This document shows positions 1 to 7,109 of a stretch of 34,974 bases of DNA, piece after piece. How positions within the stretch are numbered: the stretch's first letter is position 1; every line of letters begins with the position of its first letter. Made by a program: the position numbers and the translations under genes. A model generated the notes under the pieces. It made no database searches. It was not told where the DNA came from and was given only the letters and a program-made list of their open reading frames with translations. Origin of the DNA: Candidatus Acutalibacter pullistercoris (lineage in GTDB: Bacteria; Bacillota; Clostridia; Oscillospirales; Acutalibacteraceae); contig DXDU01000048.1 of NCBI GenBank assembly GCA_019115285.1, positions 1 to 34,974 on the forward strand, read 5' to 3'.

Positions 1-246
1 TTCTGCGAGGACCGGGAGACGTATCAATGCTGGCCCAGCTTTAAGCGAATCGGCCAATGCACAGGGATGAGCCCCAACACGGTGCGGAAGTACGTGCACC
101 GGTTGGAGGAGAAGAGACTCATCGACACAGAGAAGACCACCGTCCAAGGGAGAGACGGCAAAGTGAAAAACGGTGTGCTCCTGTACACGATACGGCCCAT
201 CCACGAGGCCGTGGCGTACAGAATGGAGCAAGACAGGGTGGGGTGA
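1..246 (+). CDS. C-terminal part of a helix-turn-helix protein of the mobile element (partial)
   Basis: An open frame enters from before base 1 and stops with TGA at 244-246, leaving 81 residues. The visible part contains WPSFKRIGQCTGMSPNTVRKYVHRLEEKRLI-like sequence, split by a typical helix-turn-helix pattern (residues about 12-45: a recognition helix around MSPNTVRKYV, then a wing with RLEEKRLI). This resembles the HTH proteins of integrative elements that act in replication initiation or as regulators. The 5' end is missing, so full length and family cannot be fixed. It lies upstream of mobC, the relaxase and the integrase in the same direction, and a terminator-like hairpin follows at 281-305, so it probably ends its own transcript. 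DNA binding is well supported; the specific role is inference. Confidence 0.6.
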   Translation, partial: FCEDRETYQCWPSFKRIGQCTGMSPNTVRKYVHRLEEKRLIDTEKTTVQGRDGKVKNGVLLYTIRPIHEAVAYRMEQDRVG

Positions 247-280
247 GCCGTCCCCGCCAAAGATTGAGGTGATAGCTTTG

Positions 281-312
281 AACCCGGCCCAGGACAGGCC
301 GGGTTCGCTGTT
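281..312 (+). terminator. Terminator-like hairpin after the HTH gene
   Basis: Perfect 9-bp arms AACCCGGCC (281-289) and GGCCGGGTT (297-305) enclose a 7-base loop and are followed by a weakly T-rich run. It lies 35 bp after the stop of the partial HTH gene. Confidence 0.55.
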
Positions 313-365
313 TGTGTGCGAAAATACCGTGGAGCATATGTCATGGGGCCCGCCTCTGGCAGCGC

Positions 366-397
366 AAAATCTGCGCCGCATAAACAAAGAAAAGGCC
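366..397. repeat. Left copy of a ~31-bp repeat flanking the mob cassette
   Basis: This stretch contains TAAACAAAGAAAAGGCC at 381-397 preceded by a TGCGC-rich part; a near-identical copy with one mismatch in the 17-mer and one indel lies at 2546-2576. The two copies bracket the noncoding region, mobC and the relaxase. Confidence 0.6.
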
Positions 398-556
398 TTC
401 ACCCCACTGGGTTTGAAGAAACGCTTGCATGGGATGACGGACTTAACTGGTTCCATTTCAGAAAAGTGGGGCAGAGGTATTTTTTCTTCTGCCTGAGTTC
501 TTATACGGGATTGCCGAAAGGGAGGGTGATCCTCCTGAGATGCGCCAGCAAGCAGG

Positions 557-664
557 CAAAAACCAAACTCGCCCCTGTGCGGCGATTTGTGGCCGGTCAG
601 GTGACTGGGTAGGAGAACGACACCATCGAAGCAGCAAACCCGCCCTGTTGGAGGCGTGTGAGCC
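557..664. repeat. Imperfect direct repeat, copy A
   Basis: It matches 757-865 at an almost constant offset of 200 bp. Shared blocks are ACTCGCCCCTGTG, GGGTAGG.GAA, ACACCA and CGCCCTGTTGGA, with diverged sequence between. The preserved spacing indicates a duplicated structured unit rather than chance similarity. Confidence 0.7.
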
Positions 665-716
665 AGTTTTGAACGAACAGAGCCGACCCGACCAACCCAA
701 GAAAGACGATACCCAG

Positions 717-740
717 CCCCTCCCCCTTTAGGGGGAGGGG
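717..740. repeat. Perfect GC-rich palindrome with TTTA loop
   Basis: Arms CCCCTCCCCC (717-726) and GGGGGAGGGG (731-740) are perfectly complementary with loop TTTA. It is not followed by a T-run on the plus strand. Two further hairpins in the region have TTTA or AA/TAAA-type loops (1035-1050 and 1114-1125), which suggests a common design. Confidence 0.7.
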
Positions 741-756
741 TAAGCTCGTTCTGGGG

Positions 757-865
757 GAAAAACAAGACTCGCCCCTGTGTGGCTCTGTGTGCGGTTTTGG
801 AGGCCGGGTAGGGGAAACTACACCAGGGAAGTTCCTCACACGCCCTGTTGGACCAGCGTGAGGCC
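757..865. repeat. Imperfect direct repeat, copy B
   Basis: Second copy of the unit at 557-664. The two copies are separated by a GC-rich palindrome at 717-740. Possible explanations are duplicated small-RNA or protein-binding sites; nothing here codes for protein. Confidence 0.7.
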
Positions 866-890
866 CCTGTGGAGGTTTGGACGGCAGCGG

Positions 891-1026
891 TAAAAAGCCA
901 CCGGAGGAAAGTTCTGAATGGATAAAAAGCTGAAAAATAAAGTCCTAGTAACCAAAGAGCATCGTCACAAAAATGTAAGAATAAAAAGCTGGACATATAG
1001 AGGTCAGTAGCGGTAGTGTAAAAAGC
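891..1026. repeat. Four iterated TAAAAAGC octamers
   Basis: The octamer occurs at 891-898, 923-930, 982-989 and 1019-1026, all in the same orientation, within 136 bp just upstream of mobC. Two copies share a longer match (ATAAAAAGCTG). The surroundings are AT-richer than the rest of the element. Iterated short sites before mobilization genes often bind relaxosome or replication proteins; that role is inferred. Confidence 0.6.
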
Positions 1027-1034
1027 AGAAAATA

Positions 1035-1125
1035 CCTGCCTTTAGGCAGGGCAAGCATAGCGTCCGGCTATACGCCGCACGCACTCGCCGGGTGCAGCCC
1101 GGCCCCCCCTGGCCCCCTAAAGGGG
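1035..1125. other. Candidate origin of transfer (hairpin cluster before mobC)
   Basis: Hairpins CCTGCC-TTTA-GGCAGG (1035-1050), CCGGG-TGCAG-CCCGG (1088-1102) and CCCCT-AA-AGGGG (1114-1125) are packed in 90 bp about 50 bp upstream of mobC. Nick regions of relaxase-borne elements are normally next to the mob genes and rich in inverted repeats. No nick consensus could be assigned by eye, so the call rests on position and structure only. Confidence 0.35.
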
Positions 1126-1174
1126 AGGAAGGTCAAGGACGTTATGCAGAAAAAAGGACAGAGAGGAGAATCGC

Positions 1175-1486
1175 ATGAAAAAGAAAACAGCCATCCTCAC
1201 CGCACGGCTGACCCCAGCTGAAAAAGCCGCCATTGAACGCAGGGCGAAGCAGGCGAACATGACCGTCACGGACTACATTGTGAAGTCCGCCCTGGGCAAA
1301 AATGTACGACAGACCGATGAGCTGGCCCCCATTCTATCCGAGCTGAAAGCCCAGGGGCGCAACCTTAACCAACTGACGAAACTGGCCAACATGGGCCGCA
1401 TCGACCTGGTGGACGCCGAAAATTTCACCGAGGCTTACAAAAACCTCTACGGCCTCATCGAAGAAATTTACTGGGAGGAGGAGTGA
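1175..1486 (+). CDS. mobC: MobC-like relaxosome accessory protein
   Basis: 103-residue basic protein. The N-terminus (TARLTPAEKAAIERRAKQANMTVTDYI region, residues about 9-36) fits a ribbon-helix-helix DNA-binding fold, and the second half (LSELKAQGRNLNQLTKLAN region) is the characteristic MobC helix with the G.NLNQ motif. MobC proteins bind oriT and help the relaxase open and nick DNA. The ATG at 1175 has AGAGGAG upstream with good spacing. Its stop overlaps the relaxase start in GTGA, implying translational coupling within a mob operon. Length is normal for the family. The assignment is confident; the oriT it recognises is presumably in the hairpin-rich region just upstream. Confidence 0.88.
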   Translation: MKKKTAILTARLTPAEKAAIERRAKQANMTVTDYIVKSALGKNVRQTDELAPILSELKAQGRNLNQLTKLANMGRIDLVDAENFTEAYKNLYGLIEEIYWEEE

Positions 1487-2508
1487 CCGTGGCGACTTTC
1501 GTAGCGATTCGTAACGCAAAGCAGACCCGTGGATCAATGGCGGGAGCCATAGGCTATATCGCCAAAGATGAGAAAACGTTATGGAAAGGGATCTCTCTGG
1601 TGGCGGGTCATAACTGTGTCCCTCAGTCTTCCTATATCGAATTCCTCACCACGAAAAAGAGATTTCACAAGATGGAGGGCCGCCAGTTTTACCACTTCGT
1701 CCAATCCTTTGCGGAGGGGGATAGGCTCTCCCCACAGATGGCAAACGCTATTGGAGTGGAGCTTGCAGAGAAAGAGTTCCCGGATTTTGAAGTATTGGTG
1801 GCAACGCACATCGACACCGGCCACCTGCATAACCACCTGATCGTGAATTCGGTGAGCTGCGTAGACGGCAGGAAGCTCCATCAAAACACGGCGGACTTGC
1901 AGCACCACCGGGACGTAAACGACCAGATCTGCATGAAGTACCACCTGAGCGTGCTCCCGAAATCGAAGAAGCATAGTCGGAAAAAGCGCATGGAGCCTGG
2001 AGAATATCAGGCGGGGCTTCGCGGGGAGAGCTGGAAGCTGGAACTGGTTTTCGTGCTCAACCAAGCCTTGCGGGAGGCGGAGGATAAGGAAAGCTTCATC
2101 GAATGGCTGGAGCGGGAGGGCTACCAAGTGAGGTGGTCTGACAACCGCAAGCACATCACTTTCGTCACGCCAGAGGGCTTCCGCTGCCGGGATACCAGCT
2201 TGCATGACGAAACATTTTTGAAGGACAACCTGGAATACCTGTTCCTCTACCGCCAGCTGACGAACTTCGAACCCGGCAGGGAGGAACCCTCCTGTGGCTG
2301 GCTTTACGGCGTGACCTACAATGCAGAAGCCCTGACCCGCTACATGACGCAAGCCATGGACGTGCCGGACCCGCCGCCCATACCCGTCTGGACGGAAAGC
2401 AAACAGCGGCAACGTGAGGCCCTCAAAAAGCTGGCCCACGGCCAGCGGCTGGAAAATATCCAAGACTTTGAAGAGGATGAGGGCTACAGTTTTGGGATGT
2501 CCATGTGA
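1483..2508 (+). CDS. Relaxase / mobilization nuclease (short form)
   Basis: 341 residues. The GTG at 1483 overlaps the mobC stop; a second GTG at 1489 is possible. The N-terminal relaxase domain shows a GYIAKDEKT motif with the candidate nucleophile Tyr25 and the metal-binding signature HIDTGHLHNHL (residues 109-119: His109, His114, His116, His118), as in MobA/VirD2-type (MOBP) relaxases. The enzyme nicks oriT and stays covalently bound to the transferred strand. The region after about residue 165 is poorly conserved. Members of this family are often 400-550 residues, so this is at the short end, but it ends cleanly without visible frameshift and the catalytic half is complete. No secretion or coupling-protein genes are seen, so transfer would need a helper element. 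Confidence 0.88.
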   Translation: MTVATFVAIRNAKQTRGSMAGAIGYIAKDEKTLWKGISLVAGHNCVPQSSYIEFLTTKKRFHKMEGRQFYHFVQSFAEGDRLSPQMANAIGVELAEKEFPDFEVLVATHIDTGHLHNHLIVNSVSCVDGRKLHQNTADLQHHRDVNDQICMKYHLSVLPKSKKHSRKKRMEPGEYQAGLRGESWKLELVFVLNQALREAEDKESFIEWLEREGYQVRWSDNRKHITFVTPEGFRCRDTSLHDETFLKDNLEYLFLYRQLTNFEPGREEPSCGWLYGVTYNAEALTRYMTQAMDVPDPPPIPVWTESKQRQREALKKLAHGQRLENIQDFEEDEGYSFGMSM

Positions 2509-2545
2509 GTTTTTCCCTCTGCCCATCATTATCGCATCCCACCTC

Positions 2546-2576
2546 AAAAATTGCGCTGCTAAACAAAGAATAGGCC
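2546..2576. repeat. Right copy of a ~31-bp repeat flanking the mob cassette
   Basis: It contains TAAACAAAGAATAGGCC at 2560-2576, matching 381-397 in the same orientation, with similar sequence upstream (AAAAATTGCGCTGC). It lies in the gap between relaxase and integrase. Confidence 0.6.
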
Positions 2577-2587
2577 TGAAGAAATTT

Positions 2588-2634
2588 CCCCGCCCCAGGC
2601 AGGTGTAAATCCACCAAAAGGCGGGGCAATTTTT
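2588..2634 (+). terminator. Terminator of the mob operon
   Basis: Outer arms CCCCGCC (2588-2594) and GGCGGGG (2620-2626), inner stem GGTG (2602-2605) with CACC (2612-2615), followed by CAATTTTT. It separates the mobC-relaxase transcript from the integrase. Confidence 0.7.
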
Positions 2635-2725
2635 CTCCGTCTGGTTCGAAAAACTAGGGGTAGACATTGCGCAGCCCTCTAGAGTACTGTTGGTGGTTGA
2701 AGAAAACAGAAAGGAGGCCACCAGC

Positions 2726-3874
2726 ATGGCAAAGAAAAGAGCCAACGGCGAGGGCAGCATTCGCAAGCGGAAAGACGGTCGCTGGGAGGGTCGCTACACA
2801 GCAGGTCACACCCCTGAGGGAAAAGCCATCTACCGGAACGTTCTGGGCAAAACCCAGGCTGAGGTGGTGGAGAAACTCCGCAAAGCCATTGAGGAAACCA
2901 AGGGCCTGGACGTGGCCAAGGCCGGGCAGTACACCCTGGGCCAGTGGATGCAGGTGTGGTACGAAAACTACGCCACCATCAAGGTGCGTCCCAGTTCCCA
3001 CGCAACGTACAGGGGAATCATCAAAAACCACATCGACCCGGCTATCGGCCAGATTCCCCTCACCAAGTTGACCACCCTAGACTTGCAGAAGTTCTACCGG
3101 GACTTGCTCACCGGCGGGCGGGTGGAGCGAAAGGAGTCGGAAAAGAAGCCCAAGGGCCTTGGCCCCAAGACCGTGCGGAATATCCATCAAATCATTTCCT
3201 CGGCCTTGCAGCTGGCAATTCACCAAAAGCTCATCGCCCACAACCCAGCGGAGGGATGCGCCCTGCCGAGAGTGGAGCGTAACGAGATGAAGACGCTGAC
3301 CGCAGACCAACTCAGCGCTTTCTTACAAGAAGCTAAAAACACAGGCGTGTTCGAGATGTACTACCTGGAGCTGGCCACGGGCCTGCGTCGGGGCGAACTG
3401 CTGGGGCTGAAGTGGCAAGATGTAGATTTCAACCAGGGCACCATCACCGTGCGGCGGCAGATTTCCAGAATCAACGGGCAAGTGGTGGAGGCCCCGTTGA
3501 AAACCAAGAACGCCTACCGGGTGATCCCCCTGGGAGAACAGGCCCTGGCTGTGCTGCGAAGCCAGCAGGAGAAAACCCACAGTGAGTATGTGTTCCCGTC
3601 TCCCAACGGCGGGCCCATCTCGCCGGACAGTGTTCGGAATATGCTCCGCCGGGTGCTGAAGCGGGCGGGGCTGCCCTATGTGAGGTTCCACGATCTGCGC
3701 CACACCTTCGCCACTTTGGCCCTGCAAAATGGGGTGGACGTGAAAACCGTCTCTTCCATTCTGGGCCACTTCAGCGCTGGTTTCACCTTAGACACCTATG
3801 CTCACGTTACCACCACTGCCCAGCGGGAGGCGGCCAAGAAAATGGATGGGGTTCTGGGGCAGAGGGTGCCGTGA
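2726..3874 (+). CDS. Tyrosine recombinase / integrase of the mobile element
   Basis: 382 residues from ATG 2726, chosen because AAAGGAGG lies just upstream with ideal spacing; the frame is open further back but without such a site. Residues about 1-50 (ANGEGSIRKRKDGRWEGRY region) are an arm-type DNA-binding domain as in Tn916-like integrases, about 68-175 the SAM-like core-binding domain, and about 185-370 the catalytic domain. Catalytic residues are visible: Arg221 in ATGLRRGEL, His322 and Arg325 in HDLRHTF, His348 in LGHFS and nucleophile Tyr358 in DTYAH. It catalyses site-specific integration and excision. The gene sits about 260 bp from the 3' end of tRNA-fMet, which is therefore the likely target. 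The protein looks intact. Confidence 0.93.
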   Translation: MAKKRANGEGSIRKRKDGRWEGRYTAGHTPEGKAIYRNVLGKTQAEVVEKLRKAIEETKGLDVAKAGQYTLGQWMQVWYENYATIKVRPSSHATYRGIIKNHIDPAIGQIPLTKLTTLDLQKFYRDLLTGGRVERKESEKKPKGLGPKTVRNIHQIISSALQLAIHQKLIAHNPAEGCALPRVERNEMKTLTADQLSAFLQEAKNTGVFEMYYLELATGLRRGELLGLKWQDVDFNQGTITVRRQISRINGQVVEAPLKTKNAYRVIPLGEQALAVLRSQQEKTHSEYVFPSPNGGPISPDSVRNMLRRVLKRAGLPYVRFHDLRHTFATLALQNGVDVKTVSSILGHFSAGFTLDTYAHVTTTAQREAAKKMDGVLGQRVP

Positions 3875-3943
3875 GAAAGATTCCAGGGGCTGGTATGGGG
3901 TGGTATCCGCTCCAGAGTTTGACCCAAACCAAGGGGGAAGCGG

Positions 3944-3964
3944 TATGGGTCAGATATGGGTCAG
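3944..3964. repeat. Short direct repeat between int and the tRNA (possible arm sites)
   Basis: TATGGGTCAG occurs at 3944-3953 and 3955-3964, and a TTTGACCC stretch at 3918-3925 carries part of the complement. Integrases of this type bind short repeated arm sites near the element end; that role is inferred from position. Confidence 0.4.
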
Positions 3965-3971
3965 GACGAAA

Positions 3972-4010
3972 AACCACCCCGGAGCCGAGAAGCTCTGGGG
4001 TGGTTCTTTG
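3972..4010 (+). terminator. Terminator of the integrase gene
   Basis: A 14-bp stem (3972-3985 with 3992-4005, one G-T pair) with a 6-base loop, followed by CTTT. The arms are AACCACCCCGGAGC and GCTCTGGGGTGGTT. It lies about 100 bp after the int stop and could also work in the opposite direction. Confidence 0.75.
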
Positions 4011-4100
4011 CTGTCCGTTTTGGCGAAAAAACAGTGCTGGTTGCACAGCAACTGCCGAAATGGAGATGGTAGATATTGGCGATGTCCAACAAAAAACGAA

Positions 4101-4129
4101 AGAAAACCCCAGGTAACAAAACCTGGGGT
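4101..4129 (-). terminator. Terminator of tRNA-fMet
   Basis: Perfect 9-bp arms ACCCCAGGT (4106-4114) and ACCTGGGGT (4121-4129) with loop AACAAA. Reading on the minus strand the stem is followed by TTTTCTTTC. It starts only 3 bases after the encoded CCA of the tRNA. Confidence 0.8.
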
Positions 4130-4132
4130 CTT

Positions 4133-4209
<77 letters not shown>

Positions 4210-4241
4210 ATATGGGTGCCTCTCTTTGAGGAAGCTTGTTT

Positions 4242-4270
4242 ATTATACACCGGCTGTGTGGAAAATGCAA
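4242..4270 (-). promoter_or_regulatory. Promoter of tRNA-fMet
   Basis: On the minus strand, -35 TTGCAT (4270-4265), 17-bp spacer and -10 TATAAT (4247-4242), ending 33 bp before the tRNA 5' end. Confidence 0.75.
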
Positions 4271-4341
4271 GAGGGAATTTTGAGAAACGGGAAATTTTTT
4301 TCTTTGGGGGGCCGCGAGGGGCCGGCTTTGCGAAATGGTGC

Positions 4342-4370
4342 TTTATTTTTCCCGTGACTTCGTCTATAAT
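4342..4370 (+). promoter_or_regulatory. Promoter of the hprK operon
   Basis: -10 TATAAT at 4365-4370 with a weak -35 TTTATT at 4342-4347 and a 17-bp spacer, 76 bp before the hprK start. The extended gap contains AAGGTGG just before the start codon. Confidence 0.6.
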
Positions 4371-4446
4371 AGGATGGAATGAAAACGGGGGCGGGGATCG
4401 GGGAAGCCGGGGCCCGCTCCATGCAAAAAGAAAGGTGGACAGTCCT

Positions 4447-5415
4447 ATGGAAGACGTTTACCAGATCCCACTTTCCCGGGTCATACAGGAGCTTGGCCTG
4501 CGGGAGCTGTACTTACCGAAAAGCGCGGACGAGATCCTCATCACCTCCCGGGACGTGAACCGGCCGGGGCTGGAGCTCAACGGCTTCTGCGATTACTTCG
4601 ACCCCAAGCGCATCGCCATTCTGGGCCGGTCGGAGATGGCCCTGCTCAACAAGTGGGGAGACGAGGAGAAGGCCCGGGTCATCCACCGGTACTTCGCCTT
4701 AAAGCCTCCGGCGGTGATCGTGGCCCGGGGGATTCAGCCCTGTCCCACCATGCTGGAGAACGCCAAGCTCTACGGCATCCCCCTGCTCTCCGCCCAGGAT
4801 TCTACCTCCAACGTGGTGGCGGGGCTGGTCAGCTTCCTCAACGTGGAGCTGGCCCCCAGGATCACCCGGCACGGGGTGCTGGTGGAGGTCTACGGCGAGG
4901 GCATCCTCCTGGTGGGGGACAGCGGCGTGGGCAAGAGCGAGACCGCCATCGAGCTCATCAAGCGGGGGCACCGGCTCATCGCCGACGACGCCGTGGAGAT
5001 CCGCCGGGTGTCCAACAAGTCCCTGGTGGGCCGGGCGCCGGAGAATATCCGCCACTTTATTGAGCTCAGGGGCGTGGGCATCATCAACGCCCGGCGGATC
5101 TTCGGCATGGGGGCTGTAAAGCTCACCGAGAAGATCGACATGTGCATCAACATGGAGCTGTGGGACGCCACCAAGGTCTACGACCGCATGGGCATCGACA
5201 GCGAGTACACGGAGATTCTGGGCATTCGCGTGCCGGTGATGACCATCCCCGTCAAGCCCGGGCGGAACCTGGCGGTGATCATCGAGGTGGCGGCCATGAA
5301 CAACCGCCAGAAGAAAATGGGCTACAACGCCGCCCAGGAGCTTCTTTCCAGCCTGGGGATGGACATCAACGACCTGCAGGGCGACGAGATCAGAAAGGAC
5401 TTGGAAAATATATGA
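4447..5415 (+). CDS. hprK: HPr kinase/phosphorylase
   Basis: 322 residues, normal for HprK, which phosphorylates and dephosphorylates Ser46 of HPr in carbon-catabolite control. Residues about 1-130 are the N-terminal domain; the kinase domain follows with RHGVLVEVYG (His142), the P-loop GDSGVGKSE (157-165), DD at 180-181, and the HprK signature ELRGVGIINARRIFG (206-220), then IPVKPGRNL near 267-275. The ATG at 4447 is preferred over upstream in-frame codons because it follows AAGGTGG and gives family length. Its stop overlaps the start of the PHP gene (ATGA), so the two are coupled. Neither ptsH nor crh is in the window. Confidence 0.97.
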   Translation: MEDVYQIPLSRVIQELGLRELYLPKSADEILITSRDVNRPGLELNGFCDYFDPKRIAILGRSEMALLNKWGDEEKARVIHRYFALKPPAVIVARGIQPCPTMLENAKLYGIPLLSAQDSTSNVVAGLVSFLNVELAPRITRHGVLVEVYGEGILLVGDSGVGKSETAIELIKRGHRLIADDAVEIRRVSNKSLVGRAPENIRHFIELRGVGIINARRIFGMGAVKLTEKIDMCINMELWDATKVYDRMGIDSEYTEILGIRVPVMTIPVKPGRNLAVIIEVAAMNNRQKKMGYNAAQELLSSLGMDINDLQGDEIRKDLENI

Positions 5416-6164
5416 CCCACCCATACACCATCATTGCCGATCTGCACACCCACACCCTGGCCTCCAACCACGCCTACAGCACGGTGACGGAGATGGTCCG
5501 GGCGGCGGGGGAAAAGGGCCTGTACGCCCTGGCGGTCACCGACCACGCCAAGTCCATGCCCGGTTCCCCCCGGGACTGGTACTTCTCCTGCCTCCACGAG
5601 CTGCCCCTGTACTACCGGGGGGTGATGCTCATTGTGGGGATAGAGGCCAACGTGGTGGACTTTGAAGGGCACCTGGACATAGAGCCCAAAGACGAGCCCC
5701 GCCTGGACTGGGTGGTGGCCTCCATCCACCACCTGCCCCTGGAGGGGCTGCGGAACCCGGACATGGAGAAGACCACCCACCTGTGGACCCAGGTGGCCAA
5801 AAACCCCAAAGTGAACGTCATCGCCCACAGCGGGGACCCGGACTACGCCTACGACTATGAGAAGGTCATCCCCCTGTTCGGGGAGAACCACAAGCTGGTG
5901 GAGATCAACGACCACAGCTTTGTGAGCAGGAAGCAGAACATCGAAAACTGCAAGAAGATCGCGCTGTGCTGCAAAAAGCACGGGGTGCCCATTGTGGTGG
6001 ACTCTGACGCCCACTTCGAGGTGCACGTGGGGGAGTTCGGCCACGCCCTGGAGATGCTGTCGGAGATCGACTTCCCGGAGGAGCTGATCCTCAACGCCTC
6101 GGCGGAGCGGCTGAATGACTATTTGCGCAAGTACACGGGGATCTTTGAGAGAAGAAAGAGCTGA
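5412..6164 (+). CDS. PHP-domain phosphoesterase (YcdX-like)
   Basis: 250 residues starting at ATG 5412, overlapping the hprK stop by 4 bases. It shows the metal-binding motifs of the PHP superfamily: DLHTHT with His12 and His14, His20, TDHA with His45, GIEANV with Glu78, SIHH with His106, AHSGDP with His139, and DSDAH with Asp198 and His201. This set matches the trinuclear-metal YcdX-type phosphatases. The substrate is unknown. In Clostridia a PHP gene commonly lies between hprK and murB, so it belongs to the conserved cluster; its link to HprK signalling is unproven. Confidence 0.9.
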   Translation: MTHPYTIIADLHTHTLASNHAYSTVTEMVRAAGEKGLYALAVTDHAKSMPGSPRDWYFSCLHELPLYYRGVMLIVGIEANVVDFEGHLDIEPKDEPRLDWVVASIHHLPLEGLRNPDMEKTTHLWTQVAKNPKVNVIAHSGDPDYAYDYEKVIPLFGENHKLVEINDHSFVSRKQNIENCKKIALCCKKHGVPIVVDSDAHFEVHVGEFGHALEMLSEIDFPEELILNASAERLNDYLRKYTGIFERRKS

Positions 6165-6178
6165 AGGAGGAGAAGGCC

Positions 6179-7093
6179 ATGCTGGACTATAGGGGAGCGG
6201 ACCAGGCCGCCCGGGAACTGGGCTGCCGGATCCAGGAGGGGGAGCCCCTGGCCCCCCGCACCACCTTCCGCATCGGAGGGCCGGCGGACCGGCTCTACAC
6301 CCTGGAGAACTTGGGGCAGCTGAAAGGCCTCTTACAGGCCCTGGAGCAGGGGAACATCCCCAGGATGGTGCTGGGGAAGGGCTCGAACCTGCTGGTGTCC
6401 GACAAGGGCTACCGGGGGGCGGTGCTGGCCCTTGCCGGGGAGTTCCAGAAGGTGGAACTGCTGCCGGGCGGCCGGGTGCTGGCCGGGGCGGGGGCGCCCC
6501 TTGCCTCGGTGTGCGCCTTTGCCCGGGACCGGGGGCTCTCCGGCCTGGAGTTTGCCTGGGGGATCCCCGGGTCCATCGGCGGGGCGGCTTACATGGACGC
6601 CGGGGCCTACGGCGGGGAGATGAAGGACGTGGTGGTGAAAGTCCGCCACCTGACCTCCGACGGCCGGGAAGGCGAGGCCCAGGGAGAGGACCTGGCCTTC
6701 GGCTACCGGAAAAGCCGGTACGTGGGCAGCGGGGAGATCATCACCCAGGTGGAGTTTCAGTTAGAGCCCGGGGAGCCGGCGGCCATCGCCGGGAAGATGG
6801 AGGAGCTGATGGGCCGACGGAAAGACAAGCAGCCCTACGACATGCCCAGCGCCGGCAGCGTGTTCAAGCGGCCGGAAGGCCATTTCGCCGGGACGCTCAT
6901 CGAACAGGCGGGGCTGAAGGGCCGGTCGGTGGGCGGGGCCCAGGTGTCCCCCAAGCACGCGGGGTTCATCGTCAACACCGGGGGCGCCACCTGCCAGGAC
7001 GTGCTGGACCTCATCGCCCTGATCCAAAAGACGGTGCAGGAGAAGTTCGGCGTGGCCTTAGAGCCGGAGGTGCGGGTCACGGGAGAAGTGTGA
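6179..7093 (+). CDS. murB: UDP-N-acetylenolpyruvoylglucosamine reductase
   Basis: 304 residues. MurB reduces UDP-GlcNAc-enolpyruvate to UDP-MurNAc with NADPH, in the cytoplasmic phase of peptidoglycan synthesis. The FAD-binding domain includes TTFRIGGPA (28-36), GKGSNLLVSD (66-75) and PGSIGGAAYMDAGAYGGE (130-147); the C-terminal domain has PSAGSVFKRP with the proton donor Ser227, GLKGRSVGGAQVS-type sequence and EPEVRV with the catalytic Glu near 296. The pattern fits the short (type II) MurB of Gram-positives. ATG 6179 follows AAGGAGGAG. It is 14 bp after the PHP gene and 16 bp before rapZ, in one operon. Confidence 0.97.
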   Translation: MLDYRGADQAARELGCRIQEGEPLAPRTTFRIGGPADRLYTLENLGQLKGLLQALEQGNIPRMVLGKGSNLLVSDKGYRGAVLALAGEFQKVELLPGGRVLAGAGAPLASVCAFARDRGLSGLEFAWGIPGSIGGAAYMDAGAYGGEMKDVVVKVRHLTSDGREGEAQGEDLAFGYRKSRYVGSGEIITQVEFQLEPGEPAAIAGKMEELMGRRKDKQPYDMPSAGSVFKRPEGHFAGTLIEQAGLKGRSVGGAQVSPKHAGFIVNTGGATCQDVLDLIALIQKTVQEKFGVALEPEVRVTGEV

Positions 7094-7109
7094 GAGGGAG
7101 GAGAGGGAA

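Larger units (their letters stand above)
247..1174. other. 928-bp noncoding, repeat-rich stretch of the mobile element
   Basis: No convincing coding frame is present: the open frames here are short, lack ribosome-binding sites and resemble no family. The stretch holds a hairpin (281-305), two imperfect copies of a ~108-bp sequence (557-664 and 757-865), a perfect 10-bp-arm palindrome between them (717-740), four TAAAAAGC octamers (891, 923, 982, 1019), and a cluster of small hairpins just before mobC (1035-1125). Its position directly upstream of mobC and the relaxase is where an origin of transfer is expected. Confidence 0.7.

Noticed and set aside
2641-2725. Promoter for the integrase gene
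   Set aside because: Possible boxes (TAGACA, TAGAGT) are badly spaced; no convincing promoter could be assigned.
1579-2766. 395-codon open frame on the minus strand across the relaxase
   Set aside because: It is antisense to a gene with intact catalytic motifs, has no ribosome-binding site and resembles no family; long antisense frames are common in GC-rich genes.
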